A stretch of 64,000 nucleotides of DNA from Formosa sp. L2A11 (GCF_009796865.1 NZ_CP047028.1:2480001-2544000); one strand, 5' to 3'. Counted from the first letter of the stretch, positions 25,751-35,305 are shown. Notes: generated by a model not told the origin, from the letters alone. Numbers and translations are program-made.

Positions 25751-26761
25751 CTAATCCATTTTATATTCTGTTGGTGCAGAATCGTTGTTTTCTTCCTCAC
25801 CAAATTTATAGAATTCTTTGTTGTTTTGACGCTCAGTTTCTTGTTTTGCAGATGTTCCGTTTTCTTTTGCAGTTATTTCTTTGTCTTTATGTAAATCTAT
25901 ACGGTAAGAGGCTCCGAAGTTAAGACTAAACACAGTTGGAGTATCTTTTACATTAAAGGTAACCGCTGTATCAAATTGTAAGTTTTTATTCCATAAATAC
26001 GCGCCACCTAAACGAAATAAATCATCTGAATAAAAATCATTCTTTATTCCTTGATATTCTCCAAAAGCAACCCATTTTTCATTAAACCCATGCGTTAAAG
26101 TAAAAATATATTGCAGGTCTGATGCGCTTGTACCGTAACTATCTTTCATTCCAATTCGGTTTTTAGAAAGATTCATTATAAATACCCATCCATTTGCAAA
26201 ATTATGTTGTGTTGCTATAGATACTTTCGGACTAAATCCTTCAATACCATAAGGTGTGTATGGATTAAATTCTGTATCGTAATTTACACCTGCATATACA
26301 GAAACAGCAGGAATTAAACGACTCCATTTAAATTTTCTATTGGCTTTCCAGCTGTAAAGATTTGGTTTGTCTTCGCCTGCATTTTTATTCGGATCGTAAA
26401 CTAAATATTTAGCACCCATAGAAAAGTACTTCATATTAGAACGTTTATACTCTTTATCTACGTCAGAACCGTAATAAGTTTGTTTGTCGTTTTGAAAAGT
26501 TCCATCTACAATAATTTCTAAAGGCTCCCATAATAATCCGTAACGTGCTGCAAAATCTACACCAGCTCCACTAACATCGTAATCTAAAGTTTCATGTTTT
26601 TCCTTAACATAATAAGGTCCTGCTTCTACTTGTATAACGTTAACACCTACAGAATAAGCACTTTTAGATACTCCTGGGCGGTTGGAATTAATAAGATCTG
26701 TGTACTGTGCAGAGCATAAAAAGGGAACGGCACATAAAATTATAGCGATATAGGTTTTCAT
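25751..26761 (-). CDS. outer-membrane beta-barrel protein (transporter-like)
   Basis: 336 residues with a Sec signal peptide (MKTYIAIILCAVPFLCSAQ, cleavage after about 19). Alternating hydrophobic/aromatic strands are seen throughout (IQVEAGPYYV, FSMGAKYLVY, VSVYAGVNYD, WVFIMNLSKNR), ending before a charged tail of about 45 residues. It resembles the Phenol_MetA_deg/transporter beta-barrel families. The final residues do not form a standard outer-membrane C-terminal Phe motif because of the polar tail. It sits on the same strand as, and 67 bases upstream of, the GNAT gene. Confidence 0.65.
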   Translation of the reverse strand: MKTYIAIILCAVPFLCSAQYTDLINSNRPGVSKSAYSVGVNVIQVEAGPYYVKEKHETLDYDVSGAGVDFAARYGLLWEPLEIIVDGTFQNDKQTYYGSDVDKEYKRSNMKYFSMGAKYLVYDPNKNAGEDKPNLYSWKANRKFKWSRLIPAVSVYAGVNYDTEFNPYTPYGIEGFSPKVSIATQHNFANGWVFIMNLSKNRIGMKDSYGTSASDLQYIFTLTHGFNEKWVAFGEYQGIKNDFYSDDLFRLGGAYLWNKNLQFDTAVTFNVKDTPTVFSLNFGASYRIDLHKDKEITAKENGTSAKQETERQNNKEFYKFGEEENNDSAPTEYKMD

Positions 26762-26790
26762 AGGTTAAGTACTTTTGTGGTATTAGCCTC

Positions 26791-26798
26791 CAAATATA
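26791..26798 (-). promoter_or_regulatory. -7 promoter box (TATATTTG) for the barrel protein gene
   Basis: Perfect TAnnTTTG on the minus strand, 29 bases upstream of the ATG at 26761. Confidence 0.55.
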
Positions 26799-26852
26799 GA
26801 GATTTTATATTTTTTTTATCAATTTACAATTCATTTTAAAGTATAAGAATTG

Positions 26853-26860
26853 TATTTTTG
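26853..26860 (+). promoter_or_regulatory. -7 promoter box (TATTTTTG) of the YfhO operon
   Basis: Perfect TAnnTTTG overlapping an in-frame TTG at 26858; the ATG at 26876 is 15 bases downstream. Confidence 0.6.
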
Positions 26861-26875
26861 TGCAAAACAACAACT

Positions 26876-27154
26876 ATGCTTCAATACGCTTCGGCGCCAG
26901 GTTTAATTAGAACGATATTAATAATTTTATTGATTTGGTTTGGTGGTAAGATTCTTTTAAGATTATTTGCCCCTTTTATTATGCAGTTTTTTGTAAAAAA
27001 AGCCGAAGAAAAGTTTGGATCTCAATTCAATCCTAATCAACAAAAACGTCAACAATCTCAACCTGAAGGAGAAGTTGTTATAGATAAGATGCCTAAGCAA
27101 GAAACTTCAAATAAAAATGTAGGTGAATATGTAGATTACGAAGAAATTGATTAA
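26876..27154 (+). CDS. DUF4834 family small membrane protein
   Basis: 92 residues from the ATG at 26876. One hydrophobic helix at about 9-27 (LIRTILIILLIWFGGKILL) is followed by a cytoplasmic, Gln/Lys-rich and acidic tail ending EYVDYEEID. Matches the DUF4834 proteins of Bacteroidota; function unknown. A TTG at 26858 in the same frame lies inside the promoter box and is rejected. It is the first gene of an operon with YfhO (29-base gap), so it may be an accessory subunit of glycan assembly. Confidence 0.75.
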   Translation: MLQYASAPGLIRTILIILLIWFGGKILLRLFAPFIMQFFVKKAEEKFGSQFNPNQQKRQQSQPEGEVVIDKMPKQETSNKNVGEYVDYEEID

Positions 27155-27183
27155 TTTTCGCAATCATAGATTAATACATATTC

Positions 27184-29604
27184 ATGTCATTTTCAATTAA
27201 ACGATTTCTACCACATTTATTAGTTTTTATAGGTTTTGTTATTATTTCATTAGCCTATTTTAGTCCAGTTTTAAAAGGAAAAGAAATTTTTCAGAGCGAC
27301 ATCATGCATTATATTGGGATGTCTAAACAACAAAACGACTTTAAAGCCCAAACAGGAGAAGAAACCTATTGGACTAATAGTGCATTTGGTGGTATGCCAA
27401 CATACCAGTTAGGTGCAAAATATCCTCATAATTACATTAAAGCATTAGATTTAACGATTCGATTTTTACCAAGACCGGCCGATTATCTGTTTTTATACCT
27501 TATAGGATTCTACATTCTTTTATTGACTTTAAAAGTAGACTTTAAACTCGCTGCACTAGGGGCTCTCGCTTTTGGGTTTTCTACCTATTTAATTATAATA
27601 CTTGGCGTTGGGCATAATAGTAAAGCACATGCGATTGCATATATGCCTTTGGTTTTAAGCGGAATATTACTCACATTTCAACGAAAATATATTTCAGGGT
27701 TTTTATTAACCACAGTTGCTATGGGGCTAGAATTGGTCGCAAATCATTACCAAATGACCTATTATTTAATGTTATTGGTATTGGTTCTAGGAGTTGCCTA
27801 TTTAATAGATGCTTATAAAAATAAAGAATTACCACACTTTTTTAAAACTGTAGGGATTTTATTGGCGGCTGTAATTCTATCTATAGGATTAAATGCAACC
27901 AATATACTTGCAACTCAAGAATACGTTAAAGAAAGTACACGTGGGCAAAGTGAATTAACAATAAATGCAGACGGCTCTCCAAAAGAAGTAACTACAGGTT
28001 TAGATAAATCTTATATTACCGAATATAGTTATGGAAAATTAGAAGCCCTAAATTTATTTATTCCTAGAATTTTTGGAGGAGGAAGCCATGAAGATGTTGG
28101 TACCGATTCTGAATATTATCAGTTTAATTTAAAACGTGGTGCAACACCTTTACAAGCTAGACAAGCTGTAAAACAAACACCAACGTATTGGGGAATACAA
28201 CCTATTGTAGAAGCACCTGCATACGTAGGAGCTGTTATTTTATTTCTTTTTGTATTGGGATTATTCCTTGTAAAAGGACGAAAAAAATGGTGGTTAGTTG
28301 GAGGAACCGTGTTGTCTTTATTATTATCCTTCGGAAAACATTTCGGATTATTAACAGATTTCTTTATCGATTATGTACCTATGTACAATAAGTTTAGAGC
28401 CGTAAGTTCTATTCAAGTGATTTTGGAATTATGTATTCCTGTTTTAGGAATTTTAGGTTTAGCAGAGTTGTTTAAAGCAACAGAATCTAATGATGAAAAA
28501 TTAAAAGCTTTAAAATTTTCTGCAGGAATTGCAGCAGGTTTAGCTGTACTTATATTGCTATTAAAATCTACTTTATTCGATTTTGTTGGCGGAAATGATG
28601 GGTATTACTCACAAAATTATGGGCCAGATTTTATAGATGCTATTCGTGCAGATAGAGCATCTATGTTTACTCAAGATACGTTAAGAACCTTAATATTTGT
28701 GTTATTATCTGCATCTGTTATCTTTATGTTTTTAAAGAAAAAACTATCAGAAACACTTGTAGTTGTAAGTTTTGCTGTTTTAATCTTATTCGATTTAATA
28801 AGCGTTGACAAACGTTATGTAAATAACGATGATTTTAAATCTGCAATGCAGGTTAATAGACCATTTCAACCGAATGCTGCAGATTTACAAATTTTAAAAG
28901 ATACCACGCATTTTAGAGTTTTTGATGTAACTTCTGGTGCCGCAAGAGCGTCATATTTTCATAATTCTTTAAACGGTTATCACGCTGCTAAATTGGGAAA
29001 ATACAATGAAGTGTTCAATTTTTATATTTCTAAAAATAACATCAACGTGTTAAACATGTTGAACACAAAATATATTATTGCGCAAGACGAAAAAGGAGCT
29101 TATTTTCCTTACGAAAACACAGATGCAGACGGGAATGCTTGGTTTGTTAACCGAGTTAAAACGGTAGAATCTGCAAATCAAGAAATACAAAAATTAGATA
29201 GTTTAGATACAAGACATGTTGCTGTAACGACTTCTAAAACTATAAAATACACAACGAATGTTGTAGACTCTACAGCGTCTATTAAAGCTGTAAATTACAA
29301 GCCTAATTATATTAAATATAAGTCTAGTAATTCTCAAAATGGTTTTGCTGTATTTTCTGAAATATATTATGCAGATGGATGGGATGCTTTTATAGATGGA
29401 AATTTAGTGCCACACGAACGTGTTAATTATATTTTACGTGGTTTAGATATTCCTGCAGGAGATCATATTATTGAGTTTAAATTTGAACCAACAGTTATTA
29501 AAAAAGGAAGTACTATTGCTTTAGCGAGTTCTGTAGTATTTGGTATTTTAATGTTAATTGGATTATTTTTCGGATTTAAAAAAGCGTCTTTAACTAAAGA
29601 CTAG
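27184..29604 (+). CDS. YfhO family polytopic membrane protein (predicted glycosyltransferase)
   Basis: 806 residues with a dozen or more predicted membrane helices and a short final helix (VVFGILMLIGLFFGF). The first extracytoplasmic loop carries IFQSDIMHYIGMSKQQNDF, with the acidic residues typical of polyprenyl-phosphate-sugar dependent (GT-C-like) enzymes, then a soluble C-terminal domain with FSEIYYADGWDAFIDG, a hallmark of YfhO proteins. In Gram-positives YfhO modifies teichoic acids; here it would glycosylate a surface glycan, substrate unknown. It is cotranscribed with the following glycosyltransferase and flippase. Confidence 0.85.
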   Translation: MSFSIKRFLPHLLVFIGFVIISLAYFSPVLKGKEIFQSDIMHYIGMSKQQNDFKAQTGEETYWTNSAFGGMPTYQLGAKYPHNYIKALDLTIRFLPRPADYLFLYLIGFYILLLTLKVDFKLAALGALAFGFSTYLIIILGVGHNSKAHAIAYMPLVLSGILLTFQRKYISGFLLTTVAMGLELVANHYQMTYYLMLLVLVLGVAYLIDAYKNKELPHFFKTVGILLAAVILSIGLNATNILATQEYVKESTRGQSELTINADGSPKEVTTGLDKSYITEYSYGKLEALNLFIPRIFGGGSHEDVGTDSEYYQFNLKRGATPLQARQAVKQTPTYWGIQPIVEAPAYVGAVILFLFVLGLFLVKGRKKWWLVGGTVLSLLLSFGKHFGLLTDFFIDYVPMYNKFRAVSSIQVILELCIPVLGILGLAELFKATESNDEKLKALKFSAGIAAGLAVLILLLKSTLFDFVGGNDGYYSQNYGPDFIDAIRADRASMFTQDTLRTLIFVLLSASVIFMFLKKKLSETLVVVSFAVLILFDLISVDKRYVNNDDFKSAMQVNRPFQPNAADLQILKDTTHFRVFDVTSGAARASYFHNSLNGYHAAKLGKYNEVFNFYISKNNINVLNMLNTKYIIAQDEKGAYFPYENTDADGNAWFVNRVKTVESANQEIQKLDSLDTRHVAVTTSKTIKYTTNVVDSTASIKAVNYKPNYIKYKSSNSQNGFAVFSEIYYADGWDAFIDGNLVPHERVNYILRGLDIPAGDHIIEFKFEPTVIKKGSTIALASSVVFGILMLIGLFFGFKKASLTKD

Positions 29605-29629
29605 TTTTTCTTAATCAAAATACTTTACA

Positions 29630-30907
29630 ATGAAAAAAAATGTGCTTATCGTGACCTATTATTGGCCTCCAGCAGGTGGGCCAGGTGTACAACGATGGCT
29701 AAAGTTTGTAAAATATTTACCTGAATTTAATATCAATCCGATTGTTTATATTCCAGAACATGCAAATTACCCGTTAGTAGATGAGAGTTTATTAGCAGAT
29801 GTTCCTTCTAATTTAACAATTTTAAAAAAGCCTATAAAAGAGCCCTATAAATTAGCTCGTTTATTATCTGGAAATAAGACAAATACTATAAGTAAAGGGA
29901 TTATTACAGAAGAAACAAAACAGAGTAGAGTAGAACGTTTGATGCTGTATATACGCGGTAATTTTTTTATTCCAGATGCTAGAAAATCATGGATAAAACC
30001 GTCTGTTTCCTTTTTAAGCGATTATATCTCTAAACATAATATAGATACCGTAATTACTACTGGCCCTCCGCATAGTTTACACTTAATTGGTTTAAAATTA
30101 AAAACGAAATTAAATATAAAATGGATTGCCGATTTTCGTGATCCGTGGACAACAATCGGATACCATAAAGAATTAAAATTAACAGAGTCTTCTGAAGCAA
30201 AACATAAAAAATTAGAGTCTCAGGTTTTAAACACTGCAGACGATATAATTGTAACGAGTAATCCCACTAAAGTAGAGTTTGAAGCCATAACAACAAAACC
30301 TATTCATGTGATTACAAATGGTTATGATGATATGAAAACGGTAGATTTTTCATTAGATAAAAAGTTTACTATTTCGCATATAGGCTCTTTGCTTTCTAAA
30401 CGAAATCCTAAAGTATTATGGCAAGTTTTAAGTGATTTAGAAAAAGAAATTCCAACATTTGTTAACGATTTTCAGCTAAATATTATAGGAAGTATTGGTA
30501 TGGATGTTTTACAGTCTATACATAATTGGGGTTTGGGTAATTATTTTAATAATGTTGGTTATGTGTCGCATTCAGAAGCTATTAAATATCAAAAACAATC
30601 ACAATTATTATTGCTTATTGAAATAGATTCTGACGATACTAAATGTATAATTCCTGGAAAGTTATTTGAATATATGGTATCTAATCGACCTATAATTGCC
30701 TTAGGACCGGAAGACTCTGATGTAGAAAAAATATTAAAATCTACTAATACAGGACAGTACTTTTTATACAATGATTATAGTAATTTAAAACAAACCGTTT
30801 TAAAACATTATGAAGCGTTTAAAAATGGAAATTTACAAGCTCACCCAATAGGATTACAAAAATATTCTAGGAGATCACTTACAGAAGTTCTTTCAAAAAT
30901 AATCTAA
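29630..30907 (+). CDS. GT4-type glycosyltransferase
   Basis: 425 residues. N-terminal YYWPPAGGPGVQRWLKFVKY is the acceptor-side signature of flavobacterial GT4 enzymes, followed by a DFRDPWT segment. The C-terminal nucleotide-binding half has ISHIGSLLSKRNPKVLW and a KLFEYMVSNRPIIALGPEDS region, where the Glu in FEYM corresponds to the donor-binding EX7E. Cytoplasmic or membrane-associated transfer of a nucleotide sugar is expected. It sits 25 bases after YfhO and overlaps the flippase gene by one base (TAATG). Confidence 0.88.
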   Translation: MKKNVLIVTYYWPPAGGPGVQRWLKFVKYLPEFNINPIVYIPEHANYPLVDESLLADVPSNLTILKKPIKEPYKLARLLSGNKTNTISKGIITEETKQSRVERLMLYIRGNFFIPDARKSWIKPSVSFLSDYISKHNIDTVITTGPPHSLHLIGLKLKTKLNIKWIADFRDPWTTIGYHKELKLTESSEAKHKKLESQVLNTADDIIVTSNPTKVEFEAITTKPIHVITNGYDDMKTVDFSLDKKFTISHIGSLLSKRNPKVLWQVLSDLEKEIPTFVNDFQLNIIGSIGMDVLQSIHNWGLGNYFNNVGYVSHSEAIKYQKQSQLLLLIEIDSDDTKCIIPGKLFEYMVSNRPIIALGPEDSDVEKILKSTNTGQYFLYNDYSNLKQTVLKHYEAFKNGNLQAHPIGLQKYSRRSLTEVLSKII

Positions 30908-32364
30908 TGGGAGTTGTTATAAATCAATCCATAAAGAATACCATAATTACGTATTTAGGGTTCGGATTGGGCGCTATAAATACGTTGTTTTTATTCACTC
31001 GTTTTTTAAGTGATGAGTATTTTGGTTTAATTACCTTTATATTATCTACAGCAAATATATTAATGCCTTTAATGGCGTTTGGAGTTAATAATACTATTAT
31101 AAAGTTCTATTCTACGTTTAGAACACGTCAGTCTCAAAATTCATTTTTAACCTTAATTCTATTTTTACCATTAGTTATTATTATTCCTTTTGGAGCGATA
31201 GGATATATGGCTTTTGATACTATAAGTACTTGGATTGCTAACGATAATGAATTGGTAAAAGACTATGTTTGGCTAATTTATATTTCTGCTATTGTTTTTG
31301 CTTATTTCGAGGTCTTTTATTCTTGGGCAAAAGTACAAATGCAGTCTGTTTTTGGGAATTTTATGAAAGAAGTATTTCATAGACTTGCAACGATGTTTCT
31401 TCTTTTTTTACTGTATTTAAAGGTTATTACAGTAGATCAGCTTATCTATTTAATAATTATAATGTATGTGTTACGCATGTGTATTATGATGGTTTATGCG
31501 TTTAGCGTTAAACGGCCCGTATTTAAATTTACTAAACTTAATAAGTTATCTAATATTTTAAAATATACCACCTTAATTATTATAGCAGGTTCTGTTGCTA
31601 ATATTATTTTAGAGATAGATAAATTTATGATTGGGTTTTATAATTTGTTAGAAAACGTGGCATATTATAGCGTTGCTATTTATATTGCTTCTGTAGTTGG
31701 CGTGCCTTCTCGTGCCATGCATCAAATTACAAATCCGTTAACGGCTAAATATTTAAACGAAAAAGATAAGGAGAGTCTTAAAGACTTGTACAAGAAATCG
31801 TCTTTAAACTTATTTATAATTAGTGGATTTATTTATTTGTTAATCATTTTAAATATTAACGAACTGTATAAATTAATTCCCGAGCAGTTTGGTAGTGGTA
31901 TTTTAGTGGTCTTCTTAATAGGTTTAGCAAAATTATTCGATAACCTATTAGGGAACAATAATTCCATTCTATTTAATAGCGATTATTATAGAATAGTTTT
32001 AATTCAGGGTGTGTTTTTAGCCATTATATCTGTATTGTTAAACATATACTTTATTCCTCATTATGGCTTAAATGGAGCGGCTTATGCAACATTTATTTCA
32101 GTGTTTTTATACAACATTATTAAAATCTCTTTTGTATATCGTAAATTTGGAATACTTCCGTTTTCAGAGAATACACTCAAGGTTTCAATACTTATTTTAA
32201 TAAGCACTTTGGTGTTCTATTTCTGGGATTTTTCATTTAATCCAATTATAAATATCGGATTAAAATCGATGATAATAGGATTGGTTTATGGCGGAATTTG
32301 TTATTATTTTAACTTCTCTGAAGATATTACTAAACTCTTAAATAAGATTTTAAAAAGAGCATAA
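30907..32364 (+). CDS. polysaccharide flippase (Wzx/MOP-family)
   Basis: 485 residues with about 12-14 predicted membrane helices and few charged residues. N-terminal NTIITYLGFGLGAINTLFLF and the conserved SRAMHQITNPL stretch near 265-275 fit oligosaccharide-lipid flippases of the MOP superfamily. It would move lipid-linked glycan intermediates across the inner membrane. Its ATG overlaps the stop codon of the glycosyltransferase (TAATG), so translation is probably coupled. Last gene of the YfhO operon. Confidence 0.88.
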   Translation: MGVVINQSIKNTIITYLGFGLGAINTLFLFTRFLSDEYFGLITFILSTANILMPLMAFGVNNTIIKFYSTFRTRQSQNSFLTLILFLPLVIIIPFGAIGYMAFDTISTWIANDNELVKDYVWLIYISAIVFAYFEVFYSWAKVQMQSVFGNFMKEVFHRLATMFLLFLLYLKVITVDQLIYLIIIMYVLRMCIMMVYAFSVKRPVFKFTKLNKLSNILKYTTLIIIAGSVANIILEIDKFMIGFYNLLENVAYYSVAIYIASVVGVPSRAMHQITNPLTAKYLNEKDKESLKDLYKKSSLNLFIISGFIYLLIILNINELYKLIPEQFGSGILVVFLIGLAKLFDNLLGNNNSILFNSDYYRIVLIQGVFLAIISVLLNIYFIPHYGLNGAAYATFISVFLYNIIKISFVYRKFGILPFSENTLKVSILILISTLVFYFWDFSFNPIINIGLKSMIIGLVYGGICYYFNFSEDITKLLNKILKRA

Positions 32365-32372
32365 CATAGAAA

Positions 32373-32410
32373 ATCCTGCAAAATGCTTTGAAAAAACTAT
32401 TTTGCAGGAT
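32373..32410 (+). terminator. hairpin after the flippase gene
   Basis: Twelve-base stem ATCCTGCAAAAT (32373-32384) / complement (32399-32410) with a 14-base loop, between convergent genes. There is no T run, so its action as an intrinsic terminator is uncertain. Confidence 0.5.
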
Positions 32411-32421
32411 GTATCTGTATA

Positions 32422-33486
32422 TTAACTTCGTTGTCTTGTATTTCTAGAAGATCTTTCTGTAGTTGTAGTACTAGTGTTTGAATTAGAACTACGTTTAGTA
32501 GCCGGTTTTACACTTTTAGAACGTGTGCTAGTACTTGTCTTAGCTTTAGTTGTGTTCTGATTGGATCTACTATTATTTTTAGTGCTTCTTTTTGTGTTAT
32601 TATTTTTATTACTTGATGTTTTTGTATTCGATTTTGACGTATTCTGTCTAGAACTATTATTGTTAGAACTAGCTCTATTACTCTTATTTGAGTTTACACT
32701 ATTTGTTCTTTTATAAGTATTCGCAGATCGTGTTCTATTAGAATTTGTTGTATTATAACGACTATTTTTATTGTTATTAGAAGATGTTCTAGTACTATAA
32801 TTACGAGTTGAAGCTATTCTTGAACGGTTATCATAATTACTGTTTTTAGATTTTTTATACCTACTAACAGCAACAGGTCTTCTATTATTCTTGTATGGTT
32901 TATTATACGTTTTACGTACAGGACGGTAATATTTTCTGTAAGGCGTATTGTAAACAACACGATAATTTTGTTGTGGAGCACGATAATAGTTATGCCAAGG
33001 TCTGTATATATAACCTACATTATATGCATTTATATAACCTGAGTAATGTGAATATCCATAATTGTTATAATAAATATTCATATTACCAATATGAGATACT
33101 AAACCGTAATCATTATAATTAATTGCGATATTTCCAGCACCTATAATACGCCCGTAATAATCGTAATATATTGGTACATTTTGTATTTGTACAATTGCTC
33201 CATATTCGTCGTATTGTACATAAGGATTATAGTTATACCCCGTATTGAAACTAAACTGTACATTGGGCGAGTTAATAGCAATGTTTACACTTTTATTTAC
33301 ACCTAATATGTAGAAATCGAATTGTCCGTCTTGAAAGATTGAAAATTCTACACCTTCTTCTGTAAAGATAAAAGTCTTAGGATTATTGTAATTTTTAGTT
33401 TGTGTTTTACTTGTTGTATATGTTGTGGCCTTCGTGGCTGGAATAGCAAAAAGGAATAATAGTAATAAAGTATAAAATGATTTCAT
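32422..33486 (-). CDS. secreted Tyr-rich protein with long basic low-complexity tail
   Basis: 354 residues from the ATG at 33486, which begins a signal peptide (MKSFYTLLLLFLFAIPATKA). The middle (about 30-170) repeats short Tyr/Asn/Gly strands (VPIYYDYYGRIIGAGNIAI, IAINYNDYGLVSHIGNMNI). From about 180 onward the protein is a disordered, strongly basic tail of Ser, Thr, Asn, Arg and Lys, about 170 residues with almost no hydrophobic residues. An upstream in-frame start at 33537 would only add a non-signal extension. No family is recognised. It is likely periplasmic or surface-exposed; the tail could bind acidic polymers such as DNA or LPS, which is inference. Confidence 0.65.
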   Translation of the reverse strand: MKSFYTLLLLFLFAIPATKATTYTTSKTQTKNYNNPKTFIFTEEGVEFSIFQDGQFDFYILGVNKSVNIAINSPNVQFSFNTGYNYNPYVQYDEYGAIVQIQNVPIYYDYYGRIIGAGNIAINYNDYGLVSHIGNMNIYYNNYGYSHYSGYINAYNVGYIYRPWHNYYRAPQQNYRVVYNTPYRKYYRPVRKTYNKPYKNNRRPVAVSRYKKSKNSNYDNRSRIASTRNYSTRTSSNNNKNSRYNTTNSNRTRSANTYKRTNSVNSNKSNRASSNNNSSRQNTSKSNTKTSSNKNNNTKRSTKNNSRSNQNTTKAKTSTSTRSKSVKPATKRSSNSNTSTTTTERSSRNTRQRS

Positions 33487-33553
33487 AGCTTTTTTATTTT
33501 GTGGTTCGGACAGTGTTAAATACAAACAGCGTGCCAAAAAAAAATAAAGCTAT

Positions 33554-33597
33554 TGAGTTATTATTAATATAATTTGTTTTTTAATAATAATAACTCA
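33554..33597. repeat. AT-rich inverted repeat downstream of the Nudix gene
   Basis: Thirteen-base arms, TGAGTTATTATTA (33554-33566) and its complement (33585-33597), separated by 18 bases, between the Nudix gene end and the secreted protein gene. It may act as a weak terminator for the Nudix gene. Confidence 0.35.
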
Positions 33598-33649
33598 TAA
33601 AAATAAGTCTATTAAATATAAATAGAATAAGTATTTATTAGATCTTGTA

Positions 33650-34222
33650 TTATTTATTTAAAAGATACCATTGTAAAGCTACTATGGTTTTTGCATCTTT
33701 AAAAGCTTGTGCTTTTAGCTTGCTTTTTATTTCAGAAATAGGAAATTTAATTAATTGTATATCTTCATGTTCTTCATCTAATCCACCTCCTTTAAATTTT
33801 TTATCTGTAGAATTTACTTCAGCATAAAACGCGTGAACTTTTTCAGAACTTCCTCCTGGAGATGAAAAATATTCTACCATAGATTCCATGTTTTTTACCT
33901 CGTATCCAATTTCTTCTTCTACTTCGCGTCTAGCACATTCCATCGGGTCTTCTTCTATTTCCATACAACCAGCAACAATCTCTAGAAGCCACCCGTCGTA
34001 ATTAGGATGTGTAATTGTAGGATATCTAAATTGATTGGTTAATAATATAGAATCTGTATCTTTTTCTACCAAAAGAATGGCAATGGCACTTCCGCGATCC
34101 AAACACTCTCTTACCACTTTAATTTGCGTATCACTTTTAAAAGCATCGTGTAAAATTGTAGCTTTTTTTATTTTAAAAAAAGCTTGGTAAACGATATCTT
34201 CTTTAACTATAGTATATTTCAT
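33650..34222 (-). CDS. Nudix hydrolase (nucleoside diphosphate-sugar type)
   Basis: 190 residues. The Nudix box runs from Gly85 (GCMEIEEDPMECARREVEEE) to Gly106, fitting GX5EX7REUXEEXGU. The upstream LLTNQFRYPTI and downstream YFSSPGGSSEKVHAFYAEV regions are typical of the ADP-ribose/GDP-mannose (NudK-like) pyrophosphatase group. It would hydrolyse a nucleotide sugar to two phosphates in the cytoplasm. It diverges from the DUF3667 gene. The exact substrate is not readable. Confidence 0.85.
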   Translation of the reverse strand: MKYTIVKEDIVYQAFFKIKKATILHDAFKSDTQIKVVRECLDRGSAIAILLVEKDTDSILLTNQFRYPTITHPNYDGWLLEIVAGCMEIEEDPMECARREVEEEIGYEVKNMESMVEYFSSPGGSSEKVHAFYAEVNSTDKKFKGGGLDEEHEDIQLIKFPISEIKSKLKAQAFKDAKTIVALQWYLLNK

Positions 34223-34312
34223 GAGTGATTTTTATAAGGGACTAAGGTAATTAATTATAAGATATTTTAAAAAGTTACTTATCTTCACTTTTTAGATATT
34301 TTAATTCTATTT

Positions 34313-35296
34313 ATGAGTAAAACCTGTAAAAATTGTAATTTTAGTTTTGATGATGATTTTAAATTTTGTCCCAATTGCGGACAGAATTATCATGAAGAAC
34401 TAACGGTTAGTGATGTTTTTAAAAATACCATTAATAATTACTTCTCTGTAGATGCACGTTTTTTTAAGAGTTTTTTGCCTTTACTTTTTAAACCAGGATT
34501 TTTACCAGAACAATTTGTTGAAGGAAAGCGTTTAAAATATTTAAATCCTGCACAATTTTATCTGTTTGCTAGTATTGTATTTTTCTTTTTATTTTCTTTT
34601 GAAGTTACAGAACAAGAAAAACGTATAAATGCAGAGGTACAAGCGAATTTTAAAACAGTAGATGATGCGTTTACTAAAACAGATACTTTACAAGATGCTA
34701 TTGCAATTAAAGAAAGTACTGATAATATTGAAATGCAAATAGATAATGGCAATAAAATATTATTAAATAGGAAGACTTTAGATTCTTTAGTAAAGGTAGG
34801 AGCAACAGGAGATCGCGTTTTAAAAGGTTTAGGCGTAGATCCAGAGGCAGGTACTTTCGAGAAAAAGTTTTATTCTCAAATATTTAAATTTTATAAGCAC
34901 AGAAGTAGTAGCTCTTTAATAGATACATTTTATAATTATGTACCTCTTTCGTTATTTGTATTACTACCTGTATTTGCTTTCTTTTTAATGTTAATGCATT
35001 ATAAGAAAAGGAAATTTGCTCAACATTTAGTCTTTAGTTTATACTACTTTGCTTTTCTATTTATAATGTTTAGTTGTTTTACTATTATTCATTTTATGGT
35101 AGAATTACCAAGCTTTTCAAATATGCTTATACTTATATTAAGTTTTCTGTATTTATATTTTGCTATTCGTAAATTTTATAAATCTAGAAAACGTACAAGC
35201 TTTGTAAAAGCAATATTAATTTCGGTGGTATTTATATCGTTAGTTATTCCTGTTGCCTTTGCTATTATAGGAACAGCTGCATTTTTGTTTTACTAA
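34313..35296 (+). CDS. DUF3667 membrane protein with N-terminal zinc ribbon
   Basis: 327 residues. A four-Cys zinc ribbon (Cys5, Cys8, Cys19, Cys22; CKNC...CPNCGQ) begins the protein. A conserved block with GFLPEQFVEGKRLKYLNPAQFYLF follows near 63-86, then a soluble region rich in Lys/Asp/Thr, then four or five hydrophobic helices from about 215 to the end. This is the DUF3667 pattern; function unknown, inner membrane predicted. It is convergent with uvrA, with only 9 bases between stops. Confidence 0.8.
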   Translation: MSKTCKNCNFSFDDDFKFCPNCGQNYHEELTVSDVFKNTINNYFSVDARFFKSFLPLLFKPGFLPEQFVEGKRLKYLNPAQFYLFASIVFFFLFSFEVTEQEKRINAEVQANFKTVDDAFTKTDTLQDAIAIKESTDNIEMQIDNGNKILLNRKTLDSLVKVGATGDRVLKGLGVDPEAGTFEKKFYSQIFKFYKHRSSSSLIDTFYNYVPLSLFVLLPVFAFFLMLMHYKKRKFAQHLVFSLYYFAFLFIMFSCFTIIHFMVELPSFSNMLILILSFLYLYFAIRKFYKSRKRTSFVKAILISVVFISLVIPVAFAIIGTAAFLFY

Positions 35297-35305
35297 ATAA
35301 ACGTT

